Part shown: positions 21,911-32,246 of the stretch, in pieces
Layout of the letters: each line of letters starts with the position of its first letter
Position numbering within the stretch: position 1 is the first letter of the stretch
Source of the DNA: Corythucha ciliata
Taxonomy: Eukaryota; Arthropoda; Insecta; Hemiptera; Tingidae
Reading direction: 5' to 3'
Assembly: GCA_038030265.1 (NCBI GenBank)
Contig: CM075937.1
Span: forward strand, 26,392,198 to 26,456,197
DNA length: 64,000 nucleotides
The notes under the pieces: model-generated
The model's database searches: none
What the model saw: only the letters and a program-made list of their open reading frames with translations
What the model was told of the DNA's origin: nothing
Translations under genes and position numbers: made by a program

Positions 21911-23550
21911 CCATTTTTTGAACACCCTGTATATAAAGTGTCAATATATCTGTACCTTCAAGTACTGAAATCTAGACTCAGGGAAATGCGCCGCCTTTCC
22001 AACATCGTGGAGGAAGGGGTTTGAATCTGATTCCGAAATGAACAGCTGCTGAACGTGTAGGCTAGGGGGAAAAACGCACCGGTAGCAGGGGGTAGAGAAA
22101 AGTGCATTTGTCATCGAAGGAAATCCCAGGCCATTGTTGTTATGAACTTCCCCTCCAACACCAATAATGGTGTTGTTAACGAAACTATTTTTTCATATTC
22201 AATTTTAATATTCTGTGAGAACTTGAGACGTTTGACCGTTGAATGTACAGAGTGCGGCAGACAAAGGTGGCAAAATACTTCGAGCACGTATTTAAAATAC
22301 AAAATACTTCTAAAAACGTATTCAAAATACACAATACAAAATACCTTTATAAAAGTATTTGAAATACAAACACAAAATACGTATTAAAAATATATTTTTC
22401 TCAAATACATTTTCGAATCATTAGCAAAGTTGGAATCACATAGTAAGTTTAGAGGTAGATAGTTTGAAAATCATAGCTTTGCGACTGTTGCTGTTGACAT
22501 TTCACCAGGGGGCGACAATATTTGGAGGAGTTGATGTGGGTGAAAGGGTGTAAAAATGTAGGCACGTTGGACGAATGGGTTATGTCTGATCCCATACATT
22601 CTGCAGGGCTCAGCAAATATCACGTACATACTTCGATGAACTCATCAAAGATATACCCTCTCCCACCCTTTCCACGCCATCTAGCGCGATAGGAGTAAAG
22701 CCCATTGCTTTTAGTGCATTACATTTGAAAAATGCACTATTGCGCATTGCGCCCTCATGATGGTGTTGGAGGTTAAGCTACATTTTTTTCAAATTGGTTT
22801 CCAGCGTCAACCAAACCTAGTTGCCAATCCCACGCCATATACCCTGTATGGGCAGTAATTGAATTACTTACACAATGGGGAACTTGCATGAATGCACGAT
22901 TTGGGAGAAAAGTATAACGGTGAATTGGCACATGGACAGAAGGATATCAACGGTTTCACTTCCTCTTACAATTCAACACACTCTTTAAACTTGTGCATAC
23001 CTCTGCGCAATATACGTAATTTCTGATATCTTTCCAGCTTTTTAAGGCATGCAAGCATCACGTTCAACTCTGTGAGACAGGCCTCTAACGCATTTAAAAA
23101 GGCACAAGTCGAGCTCCACTCATGCCTTTTCGCGTGCGTCAGAGGCATGCATCATAGCGCACGGTGTGTTGAACGTGAGGAACGCGCTATTGCATGCCTC
23201 AAAAAGCTGGAAGGATAATAGAAATTGCGTGCATAGCTTACACGCATGCGTTGTTGAAAGTTGAATCGAGTTGAAAAGGCGTGTTGAATTAAAAGAGGAA
23301 GACGAAAGCGCACAAGTGGAGACATTGCTTGTAAGAGAATACTCGATGCGATTAAAAAATGACGAGGGGAATTCAACTGACAGTCGAGAAAATAAGTTAA
23401 CTGCTGATTTAAAGGGAAGGAGTGAAAGAACGGTCGAACAAGACACAAGCGAAAATTGAGTGGTGGGGAAGCAGCCGAAATATTGCCCGATCATAATCGC
23501 TAAGCTCGGAGTAAATACTTGAAACGCGAACATTGATCGTGGTTTATTTA
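21911..23550. other. Right interior of the Harbinger-like element; repeats, no gene
   Basis: Contains an AT-rich stretch with many AAAATAC units (about 22,262-22,410), the second copy of the dispersed hairpin (22,713-22,738), and an imperfect inverted repeat with arms near 22,960-23,100 and 23,165-23,310 (a shared GCATGCC...AAAAAGCTGGAA core). The open frames within it arise from these repeats and show no known domain. Confidence 0.6.
22713..22738 (+). repeat. Dispersed hairpin repeat, copy 2
   Basis: AGTGCATTACATTTGAAAAATGCACT followed by ATTG and a diverged CCTCATGATGG, as in copy 1 at 14,970. The stem sequence is kept while the loop differs. Confidence 0.65.
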
Positions 23551-23694
23551 ATAGCGTTCCCCATTTGCACAAAATTCTGCAACGGGGCTATTCATTTCCA
23601 CCCGTCTTCTCCACTAACATATGATTTAATTCAGTGAAGACGGGTGGAAATGAACTGCCCAAATGCAGAATTTTGTGCAAATGGGGAACGCTAT
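23551..23694. repeat. Strong 59-bp-arm hairpin
   Basis: Arms 23551-23609 and 23636-23694 pair perfectly for 31 bp (starting ATAGCGTTCCCCATTTGCAC) and again for 19 bp, with a 9-bp mismatched bubble between and a 26-base loop. The pairing is far beyond chance and better than the surrounding inverted repeats. Confidence 0.9.
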
Positions 23695-23875
23695 AAGAGT
23701 AGAGTAAGTACCTTGGCAAAAAATTAAATCGAAGCATCCACTCCAGTTTATATTTTACCCCTCGAAGCACGGAGACGGATCGGTGGCGAATCGGACATGT
23801 GTGGGCTCTCCTCACCGCGCCGAGTCCGCACCGACACACGGCGCGGTGAGAACACGGAAATGTGTGGGGAGACCT

Positions 23876-25493
23876 TTAGGCGGTTACGTTTACTGAATCA
23901 GCTCACTGTCGCTTACGTTTTCCCCGGTTTTCCCGTGGAGGGTTAAATTAATTTAAAAATTTAAACAAATAGTCGTTTGGTTGTTATGTTGACTATGGCA
24001 AGTCATAAAAACACAACATGATTGAACGCATTACACGCCCTATTTTAAGAATGACAACAGTAAAGTCACCAATTTTGGCGTGCATCGAAAGCTATCAATG
24101 ATAGCGACCTGGTGTTGGTTGCATTTTTGTTGTATAAATACGTGGACAGAATGAGTTTCATTGGTCTCATCCAAGAATTTACATGTTTTTCAAGCGCCCG
24201 AAGATAGTACTTGCTATTCCAGTCCCAAAAACCAGGTTTTATACTGCCCTTTTGGTCTTTACTCAAGAAGACTATAGTGAGATTTGTGAGATTCCACGTT
24301 AAAAAATACGTAAGAAATGACAGTAACGTCGGTCTACCATTGAAATTTTCATCAAATTTAAAACTGTCGCAACTTTATGGGTGAAAACAAGTATTTTTAG
24401 TACTATAGATCGACAAGTTTCTTATGGACAGAAAGAAGTGGTAAATTCAGTTAACTTTCTAAAGAGATGTTCCTAGAACCATCTGGAAATTTGGGCCTTA
24501 GGGGCCTAATTTGGGCAATTAGAAACTTGTCAAGTTATAATTCACATGACGCGGAAATTATTGGCCCTCTATCGACTTGACTTTGCTTTCATTCGACCAA
24601 ATCAATCCCCAGCATTCACAAATACGTCAGGAACCACCATTCTATTTCTATCAAACATCTCAAATTTAGGCATTTTTACAAATTTTCCCCTTCTCTGCAA
24701 TACTCGGTACTCGTCGGATCTAGTATTCTACTTTAATATGAAATTTTTGAACCATGTCTCCGGGCTGGACGAGTTTTACCCGCTTGGAGCCTTTCATAAA
24801 AAAGTTTTTTGACTATCGTGGCTCGGTGCACACGAGCGTTTTTCTAACGCAAGATAAGGCGTTAGAAAAATGTAGTAATGTCGTTCCATGGTTGGTTTTA
24901 AATATTTAAAGGGAAAATAAATGTGTGAGAAGCCACTATGAATTTGACGTCCAGAAAAAGAGAGAGTTGAAGAAGAGACATTTAATTAAGTTTTGACAAT
25001 TAAAAAATGAGGACTCTTTAATCTAGTACGACAGGGGAGAATTTATTTGTTATTAATTCAAATTCCTAATACGACGTGCCCCCAAAGCAGGAAAACACAC
25101 CATCACTTCACTCGGCGCCATATTCATAATCGTGGCCCAACAATCGAGATGGATTATTATGCATTTGAGGAATTCGGACGAAATGATTGATGATAACTGA
25201 CATCTGATTGATCGCTTAGAAGCCACTGTACACCTTATTTGAGGAAAGGTGGAAACTTAGGTACCACTTCGGTATTGGCCGAGTCTTGGTCAGTTCCTCG
25301 CCGAGGAGAGTTTTTGGGACGTTGGCCAATGCGGCTTGCCTCTTTTTTTTTTTTTTTTTTTTGCCTCTTGAGGACATGGAAGCCACGGCTAACACAGAAA
25401 ATAAGACCAAAATACACCTAACTGGGAAATAAGGATGAAAAACATGGCACCTCCGGCCAGAACGACCACAAGAAGTCTGCTTTTGGGTTTTGC
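23876..25493. other. No gene recognised
   Basis: Anonymous sequence. A perfect 12-bp hairpin (TTTTTCTAACGC, loop AAGATAAG, GCGTTAGAAAAA) lies at 24,839-24,870 and a T-run at ~25,345. The open frames here show no motifs. Confidence 0.5.
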
Positions 25494-25540
25494 TAAACAT
25501 AGGGCCGCAAATGCTTTGTTTCGGAGATAGAGCCAAATTA

Positions 25541-26190
25541 GTGGCCCATACACGGGCAGATAATTTTGACAGATTTGATCGGCCGATATTTTCAACAGAT
25601 ATCGTTAACGATCTAGAGCAAACGATTAGATCTGTCGTCGCCCCTTAACGTACAAAAGTTATCTGTGACCGATATCTGTTACCCGATCAGATCAGCTCGT
25701 TAGTGGGAGCACATCTGGCAGATTTCATTTATCGATCGGGTTCGAAAGATATTTGAGATCGGTGACAGATATGGAGTTTTAAAAAAAAATGGAGGGAGCA
25801 AAAAGCTTTTTCACTTGAGAGGTAATAAATTGATATAATTCAGATCAAAAGACTTATAAACGAACTGGAATAAAAGCAGTATATTGCCTAGCCTGAATCA
25901 TACATATGTTATTAAACACTATAGAACGGACAGATCAGATCGTTACGTTAAGGGGTGACGCCCGATTCAAAATCGGCAGATCTGTCCCACAGATATCTCT
26001 CATGAGAAATCGGTAGGTTAGTGGGGGACCACAGACCACATCTGACGGATTTGATCTCCCACCGACATCGTTCGGCAGATATTTGTAGATCGGTCATCGT
26101 TTATTGCCCACTAACGAGCAAATTTTCACCACCGATATCTGTCAAAAACATGAAATCTGCCGCAGATATCTGCTCGTGTATGCCCACCTA
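25541..26190 (+). mobile_element. 650-bp Harbinger-type MITE, internal-deletion derivative of the 35.9-40.6 kb element
   Basis: The ends GTGGCCCATACACGGGCAG and, inverted, CTGCTCGTGTATGCCCACC are flanked by TTA (25538-25540, 26191-26193). The right arm of the host element shows the empty site. Its left ~260 bp match sequence just before the HARBI1 fragment (35,920-36,000) and its right ~370 bp match 40,262-40,645, just after the MADF start codon. It is therefore the two ends of that element joined without the genes. AGATATCTG-type palindromes recur throughout. Confidence 0.82.
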
Positions 26191-26267
26191 TTAGTGAATT
26201 TTTAGCCACTCTCCCTTTTTCCACTAATAAGTCGTCGAAACAAACCCATCGTCTAACCTAGAACAAA

Positions 26268-26522
26268 ATGAGTGACATTTCTGAAAAGAGCACAAAATTT
26301 GCTTCAAAAATACCTAGTTTTTTCAAGCTAATAAAGGGTTTAGGTATCCTCATTTGTTTATCGAAAGAGGTGAAAATGTTGTTACTGAAATTTTCCGTTT
26401 TTTTCGGCGACGATTTCATCATACTTAATCATGCCACACTATTTGGCGGAACTCGGGGAAAACATGTCCATTTTGTAAGCTTTCAAACTGCTCAAGAAGA
26501 TTGGCAATCGGTGCTGTTTTGA
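26268..26522 (+). other. 84-codon open frame in the left arm, conserved in the right arm
   Basis: The frame begins MSDISEKSTKF and ends EDWQSVLF. The same frame occurs inverted at 28,061-28,315 with a single residue changed (GKH to GKN). It contains a hydrophobic stretch (KLIKGLGILICLSKEVK). Because the arms are near-identical, conservation alone does not prove coding; no family is recognised. Confidence 0.25.
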
Positions 26523-26970
26523 CCGAGATATCGCGGTGAGCATTCGAAAAAGCAAGGCCAAGTGCTCAAAAACAGGCATGTTGTACCAACAAGAAAAAAT
26601 TCACGTGAAAGGTTCATTGTAATTTATTGTTACACGATTCATTTATCAGCCAACATATTGATACCAACTGATCGGAAACTTACTATTCATCACGCTCCCC
26701 CCTCCTTATAATCAAGTTTTTAGCTATCGTAATGAACGAGAATCAAATGTTGTTCCAGGAGGGCGGGTCAATTTGTAGGAAATCAAACTACTTAAAATAC
26801 ATTTTCACGATTACATTTGAGGAAATTATTACTTCTTCCGTCATCATAGGACTTAAGACTTTCGGGTATAAAGCCTACATATCCCACAAGAAGAATGAAT
26901 AACGTATCAATGTCTTCTAATTTCTACCATTACCCCTTCACTGTTAATGGCAATTAATTAAACTAATAAC

Positions 26971-27480
26971 TTACGCTGGTAAAATGGTGAGATTAACATT
27001 TATTTCTAAAAATTTTTTTAATAACAATATCAAAGAAATTGTTAAAATATCCCCCGTCAGCTTGAACACATTTCGTAGCCCTCGTGGAGACGGACCTTTT
27101 GTTTTTCTAATTTCAGTTCTGCGATTCTTGATGACTAATGCTGCTTCCTCTACTCGCCGTATCAACTCTTCCCTTGAATTTACAGGGGCAGCATGGTAAA
27201 CTAAATCCTTCATCCATCCCGAGAAAAAATCGAGGGGAGTTAGATCCGGAGATCTCGGCGGCGGTTCACAGGGCCTGCGCGACCGATCCAGCGATCTGGA
27301 TAGGATTCGTCAAGAAACTCTCGCACTTCACGAGCACTGTGCGCTGGAGCTCCGCCGTGCTGTTGAATCATAATTGGTCTCTCTCACAAAAGGATATCTT
27401 CGAGGAGAGCTGGCAGTTCATTTTCGAGAAAATGTCGATAATTGCGTCCATTTAAGTGGTTCTGAATGACGTATGCCTAT
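26971..27480 (-). pseudogene. Tc1-like (DDE_3) transposase C-terminal remnant
   Basis: On the minus strand, pieces in different frames read MIQQHGGAPAHSAREVREFL (second catalytic Asp position altered to Gly), then the SPDLTPLDF-type region disrupted by frame changes, then WMKDLVYHAAPVNSREELIRR and VKNRRTEI-type ending. The order and spacing match the intact transposase at 47,288-48,439. The N-terminal half is missing, so this element could only move with help from another copy. Confidence 0.65.
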
Positions 27481-28060
27481 GTATGGTCCTATTAAGTTAC
27501 TACCATTTACACCACAACACACATTAACACTAAACCTATGTTGAAAATGTTTTTCGATGGTAGCATGCGGGATTTTAGAAATAAATTTTACCTCACCATT
27601 TTACCAGCGTAAGTTATTGGTTAATTGCCATTAACAATGAAGGGGTAATGGTAGAAATTAGAAGGCATTGAGACGTTATTCATTCTTCTTGTGGGATATG
27701 TAGGCTTTATACCTGAAAGTCATAAGTCCTATGATGACGGAAGAAGTAATAATTTCCTCAAATGCAATCGTGAAAATGTATTTCAAGTAGTTTGATTTCC
27801 TACAAATTGACCCGCCCTCCTGGAACAACATTTGATTCTCGTTCATTACGATAGCTAAAAACATGACTATAAGGAGGGGGGAGCGTGATGAATAGTAAGT
27901 TTCCGATCAGTAGTTGGTATCAATATGTTGGCTGATAAATGAATCGTGTATAACAATAAATTACAATGAACCTTTCACGTGAATTTTTTCTTGTTGGTAC
28001 AACATGCCTGTTTTTGAGCACTTGGCCTTGCTTTTTCGAATGCTCACCGCGATATCTCGG

Positions 28061-28315
28061 TCAAAACAGCACCGATTGCCAATCTTCTTGAGCAGTTTGA
28101 AAGCTTACAAAATGGACATTTTTTCCCCGAGTTCCGCCAAATAGTGTGGCATGATTAAGTATGATGAAATCGTCGCCGAAAAAAACGGAAAATTTCAGTA
28201 ACAACATTTTCACCTCTTTAGATAAACAAATGAGGATACCTAAACCCTTTATTAGCTTGAAAAAACTAGGTATTTTTGAAGCAAATTTTGTGCTCTTTTC
28301 AGAAATGTCACTCAT
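28061..28315 (-). other. 84-codon open frame in the right arm (mirror of 26268-26522)
   Basis: Mirror image of the frame in the left arm, one residue different. See that entry; the coding status is doubtful. Confidence 0.25.
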
Positions 28316-28436
28316 TTTGTTCTAGGTTAGACGATGGGTTTGTTTCGACGACTTATTGGTGGAAAAAGGGAGAGTGGCTAAAAATTCACTAATTTGGCTC
28401 TATCTCCGAAACAAAGCATTTGCGGCCCTATGTTTA

Positions 28437-29239
28437 TATGGCTTTTTTGATCCGCCCTGCCGAGTACTACCACATATTTCAATCCGGATCATTCCTCCCC
28501 AAACACCCTGTATATGTTGAGTAGCGGCTCTGAGCTTGAATGTTGGGTGAGGCGACAGGATTATAGTGGATGGAGGGGGGGGGGTAAAGTCATTTGAATG
28601 GGTTATCATGTTTGAGTGCATTAAACCATGTGAGGATGATTAAAAGTTAAGCTCACAGAAAAGCGCAGTTCTTAGCAAGCTCTTATACTTTCGTCAAAAC
28701 TGAATTGCACGATACAAACTACAAATTCTTAATTTTTATGATGTAACGAAAATTTAGAGAGCAAGTATCCAGGACTTGCCAACGTGGAGGCGACTGCAGC
28801 AAGTCCCACCCGGTCCACCCCAACCAAAACCCAACCATGGTAGACTGAAAAACGTATATTAATGCACAAAATAAACAGTGCGCGAAGAAATGATACGTCA
28901 CGTACAAAAAAATTGTTTTTGTCGTTGTAACACACAGCACACTTTACAAACAACGTTGACTAGAAGTGGGGTTGTTAAATTAAATTCACTTTACGTGGTA
29001 ACTTCAAGGTAACTTTGTGAAAGACGTGGAATTCATATTTTTTTGAAGCTATATGTACTTCAGAGTCCGTTCGGATCTCCTAATGAACAGTAATGGATTT
29101 GCTAGTTTCTGAGGCTATTTTTGCCGAACTTCTCCGAACGAGTTCACCCTGATAGGTTGGAACAAAACAAATGGTAACTGTGAAAGGACGTCCCGATTGA
29201 ATCAGGTTCAACAAACTCTCTAGAATGTTGGAACTATGG
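28437..29239. other. No gene recognised
   Basis: Anonymous sequence with a CACCCTGTATA terminus-like motif at ~28,503. If the hAT gene that follows belongs to a complete element, its left end should lie here, but I could not find one. Confidence 0.45.
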
Positions 29240-31408
29240 TTATTTCCTGTATTGCAAATCGAGTCTACGGTCTTTGAGGTTAGCGAATCGGTCAATAATT
29301 GGCTCGTAAAACTTGTTATGCACTTTTAATTCATTAATAAGTTCTTTTTCGATGGAAAAAGAAGCCAACGCGCACAGTCTCTCTTGCCCCATTGTACTAC
29401 GCAAGTACGTCTTTATCCTCTTCAGACAGGAGAAGCTTCTCTCAGAAGAAGCAGATGTCGAAGGCAGCGTCATCACCAGGGCGTAAAATCGGAACGCCTC
29501 AGGGAGAACAGTTGCGAGATCATTCTGAGACAAGTAACTCAAAATTTCGACAGGAGTAAAATTACTCAACTGCTTGTCTGAGTAAATGAAAGTTAATTCA
29601 TTCGTAAGACGGTTGAGGTCAGGGAAAAGAGAACTGTACGAGTCGGTTAAACTTTTCAAGGCATCTGATGGAACACGATCCTTAAAAGTCGAATATTTTG
29701 TGCGATCTGCCAGTTTCAAAAAAAAGAATTTATCAAAATCACTGAATCTTTCAGAGATTTGGGTACAAACGGTATCGATAATTTCGAAAAAAATGAGTTT
29801 ATACTTCAACTTGATTTGGGTCGCATCTAGACCTCGCTGACCTGGAAAACTCGTCAAGCTCAAGGCTTCGTCAAAAAAAACAACCAAATTTGGATTCGTC
29901 TCTTTTCTGCTCAATTTTTGAGCGAAGATCATGGATTTTGGCCATGCAAAATTGGATATCAAAGGTTTTTTTTGGAGAATATCAAACAAAATATCAGTAA
30001 CGGAAAATATGTCATTAAAAACCAAAGAAAGAAACGCAAATTCAAAATCGTTGAAGAAATTAAGGAACCCAACAGAGGAGGTGACAGTTTCAGGTCGAGA
30101 TTCTTTGTCGTTTATAAGTTCCTGAAACACAGCCTTAAACCCGTCCCAGTGGGTCACAATGAGGGACAAAATTTTTGACCGTGAGCACCAACGAGTTTCA
30201 CCTATTTGGGGCACGCGCCTGCCCAAGACTGAAACAGCCACAGAAGTCCTTTTAGCGGAATGGTGGAAAAACGTTGGTATGCTGGTGAGTGTTGAGAAGA
30301 AAATTCTGCAATTTTTGTTGCTTTTACACCCATCTTGAAGAACGAGGTTCAAGCGGTGGCCATAACATCGTGAAAACAAAGCAAGAGGAGCGACGGCTTT
30401 AATTTTAGCTTGAAGACCTCCCAAGTGGCCAGACATGACACTCGCCCCATCATAACATTGCCCAACGAGTTTATTTTGGTACCCAAATCGTGAAAGAACC
30501 CTATCGACAAACAGGAAGAGGGATTCGGCGTCACGATTCATGCTAACGTCGTGGAAGCCAAGGAACCTTTCGTGAACTTGCCCATTTTCGATCACGAATC
30601 TGACTATAATCGTGCACTGCGATTTTTGCGACAAGTCAGTTGTATCGTCCACTTGAACTGAAAAAAATTGCGCGGCATTTATTTGTTCATGAATGTGACT
30701 GTACACGTGTTCATGTATCACGTCAATCAGTTCATTCTGGATCGTCTTCGATTGCCCAGAAAAAATATTTTTTATGGACTCGTAATGATTTTTTACCTCC
30801 GGCGAGCTCCGGTTCATCACTAATTGAAAGGTTTCGACAAAATTACCTCTATTCAAGGATGAGGCGGCTCTTTCGTCTTGACCTCTGAAAGGAAGCTCTT
30901 GTTTCCCGAGCAGAACAGTAACATCAATCAAATGCTCCAATATTAATCTGCTCAAACGGACCTTTTCATTATAAATCGCCTTCGTGTGCAAGCTATGCTC
31001 TGTCAATAGCTCGACGACAGTTGAACCACGTGACTCTAGCCGTTTAAGACCAACTGCTGAGTTAATGTGGTCTTTGGACCCTTCATGTTTCTTGGCACTC
31101 CTGGACATATTTTTAAAATCGGCATAGCCCTGTGCATTCCACACACCATTACCACGGGATAAAATAAGGCACGGCCAACAAAACAAAGAATTCTTGTACT
31201 CGCTCCCACAAAGCCATTTGTGATGATCGTACCAAGACTTGTTGAAAGACCTCATGAAAACTTTTCCATCCTTTTTATCTCGGGATAATCCGGCAATTAT
31301 TGGGGTCGGTTTACCCAAATGAAGAAGGCCCCTCTTGTCCTCTTCTCCCCAACGGTTAAATGGAGTTTCGAGTAAAATGCACACCGCGTCTCTCGACGGG
31401 ACAAACAA
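29240..31408 (-). CDS. hAT transposase, ZMYM1-like (TTF-type finger, DUF4371, dimerisation domain)
   Basis: A single open frame of 722 residues. A TTF-type zinc finger region is near residues 60-125 (KSWYDHHKWLCG, SLFCWPCLILSRGN, KKHEGSKDHINS). The DUF4371/RNase-H-like core follows: FFSVQVDDTTDLSQKSQ (first catalytic Asp), LVGQCYDGASVMSGHLGG (second Asp), and FSRCYGHRLNLVLQD. The C-terminal hAT dimerisation domain is near residues 650-700 (LPSTSASSERSFSCLKRIK, the catalytic Glu being in SERSF). The length is normal for the group and no stop interrupts it. It was probably able to move its element, or is recently silenced. A terminus typical of this family lies at 32,201-32,246 on the 5' side; the other terminus was not found. 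Confidence 0.88.
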   Translation of the reverse strand: MFVPSRDAVCILLETPFNRWGEEDKRGLLHLGKPTPIIAGLSRDKKDGKVFMRSFNKSWYDHHKWLCGSEYKNSLFCWPCLILSRGNGVWNAQGYADFKNMSRSAKKHEGSKDHINSAVGLKRLESRGSTVVELLTEHSLHTKAIYNEKVRLSRLILEHLIDVTVLLGKQELPFRGQDERAASSLNRGNFVETFQLVMNRSSPEVKNHYESIKNIFSGQSKTIQNELIDVIHEHVYSHIHEQINAAQFFSVQVDDTTDLSQKSQCTIIVRFVIENGQVHERFLGFHDVSMNRDAESLFLFVDRVLSRFGYQNKLVGQCYDGASVMSGHLGGLQAKIKAVAPLALFSRCYGHRLNLVLQDGCKSNKNCRIFFSTLTSIPTFFHHSAKRTSVAVSVLGRRVPQIGETRWCSRSKILSLIVTHWDGFKAVFQELINDKESRPETVTSSVGFLNFFNDFEFAFLSLVFNDIFSVTDILFDILQKKPLISNFAWPKSMIFAQKLSRKETNPNLVVFFDEALSLTSFPGQRGLDATQIKLKYKLIFFEIIDTVCTQISERFSDFDKFFFLKLADRTKYSTFKDRVPSDALKSLTDSYSSLFPDLNRLTNELTFIYSDKQLSNFTPVEILSYLSQNDLATVLPEAFRFYALVMTLPSTSASSERSFSCLKRIKTYLRSTMGQERLCALASFSIEKELINELKVHNKFYEPIIDRFANLKDRRLDLQYRK

Positions 31409-32200
31409 AACAAACGAGTAAATTACTCACCTGAAGTCCATAAACGCCAATAAAATAAAATTGAATAATTCCGTTAACTGAACGCAAAAATTAACAAAGA
31501 CAAAGACATAATTGAATTGAAAATACTAATACTCCGACACCATTCAAGGAAAAACCTCCTCTTGTTTACGGGAATAAAAAGTTCCATGCCGCGTGGGGGT
31601 GATGCGAGCAGTTTTTTTTTTTCTTCTTGTTTTTTTTTTTTTTTTTTCGGAACGAAAGGGAATGAGAAGAGAGAGAATGATTCAGAATCGCCTCACTTAG
31701 GTGGGGGATAAATTTCTGATCACCCAGTGTGTAATTGTGTATTGGGGGCTACCCCTCTTAATCGCCAGCGGTGGTATGACGAAGGGGTGAAAAGGAATAG
31801 AGAGCGAGAGGGGGACTCAAGGTCAAGAGAGACGGTTCTTCAGATCGCCTCACGCTCACGTCTCACGTCATCCTCACATCGAATAGTCTCCTCACCGGCT
31901 CGCACTACCAAGCGCAAGCGCCACCCACAACCTTTAGAAGAGGGTGGCCACGAGAGATGAGAGAAAAGGTGGAATGGAAAGGGAGTCTTCTCCCTCCAAT
32001 CAACAGAACAGAGCCCTTTTTAGTTATTGAGAGTTAAGAGTTGTAGTGAAAAGCAACGTTTTTTCCTAACAAGATGTCTAGTGAAGAATAGAGGCGCGTC
32101 AAAAGTTTAAACCCCTTTTTTATTCTCAAATAGAATGCAGGAATGATGAAAATAAATCATTTTGAAATTTAAAAAAAAGGTTTATTTTTTCTGGAATTTT
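31409..32200. other. 5' flank of the hAT gene
   Basis: No separate gene. It has T-runs near 31,612-31,650 and a purine-rich stretch. A donor-like CAG/GTGAGT lies at about 31,426-31,432 on the minus strand, so an upstream non-coding exon is possible but unproven. Confidence 0.4.
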
Positions 32201-32246
32201 CTGGTGAGGCGGTGCCTCACTTGCCTCACCTTAAAAGCCGCCCCTG
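32201..32246 (-). repeat. hAT terminus
   Basis: Read on the minus strand this starts CAGGGGCGGCTTTTAAGG, the usual CAGGGGCGG-type end of ZMYM1-like hAT elements, followed by GTGAGGC repeats that form a small palindrome. LINE sequence starts at the next base. Confidence 0.75.

Larger units (their letters stand above)
14602..23875. mobile_element. PIF/Harbinger-like element hosting a LINE and a Gypsy element (outer layer of a nest)
   Basis: The left end AGGTCTCCCCACACATATCC and, inverted, the right end GTGTGGGGAGACCT match over about 36 bp (through CGTGTTCTCACCGCGCCG). TTA flanks both sides (14599-14601, 23876-23878), as in PIF/Harbinger. Short CACACATGTCCG-type repeats recur near both ends. 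No transposase is seen inside; the interior is filled by a minus-strand LINE (15459-21910) that carries a Gypsy element. The single-element reading rests on the matched ends and TSD; two separate relatives at each side is the alternative. Confidence 0.6.
25496..28434. mobile_element. Tc1-like element with very long terminal inverted repeats, internally degraded
   Basis: The ends AACATAGGGCCGCAAATGC and GCATTTGCGGCCCTATGTT are flanked by TA on both sides (25494-25495, 28435-28436). The arms run about 860 bp (25496-~27011 without the MITE; ~27570-28434) and are nearly identical. Between them, on the minus strand, is the C-terminal part of a Tc1-like transposase. The left arm is split by the MITE 25541-26190, which is absent from the right arm and so arrived later. 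Confidence 0.8.

Noticed and set aside
22142..22387. 81-codon plus frame and its minus partner
   Set aside because: Made of AAAATAC-type low-complexity repeat translation.
25560..26170. Possible CRISPR-like regular spacing of AGATATCTG motifs
   Set aside because: Spacing and flanks are irregular, the organism is eukaryotic, and the motifs are subterminal repeats of a Harbinger-type MITE.
29586..30888. Several plus-strand frames of 62-86 codons
   Set aside because: All are antisense to the hAT transposase gene.
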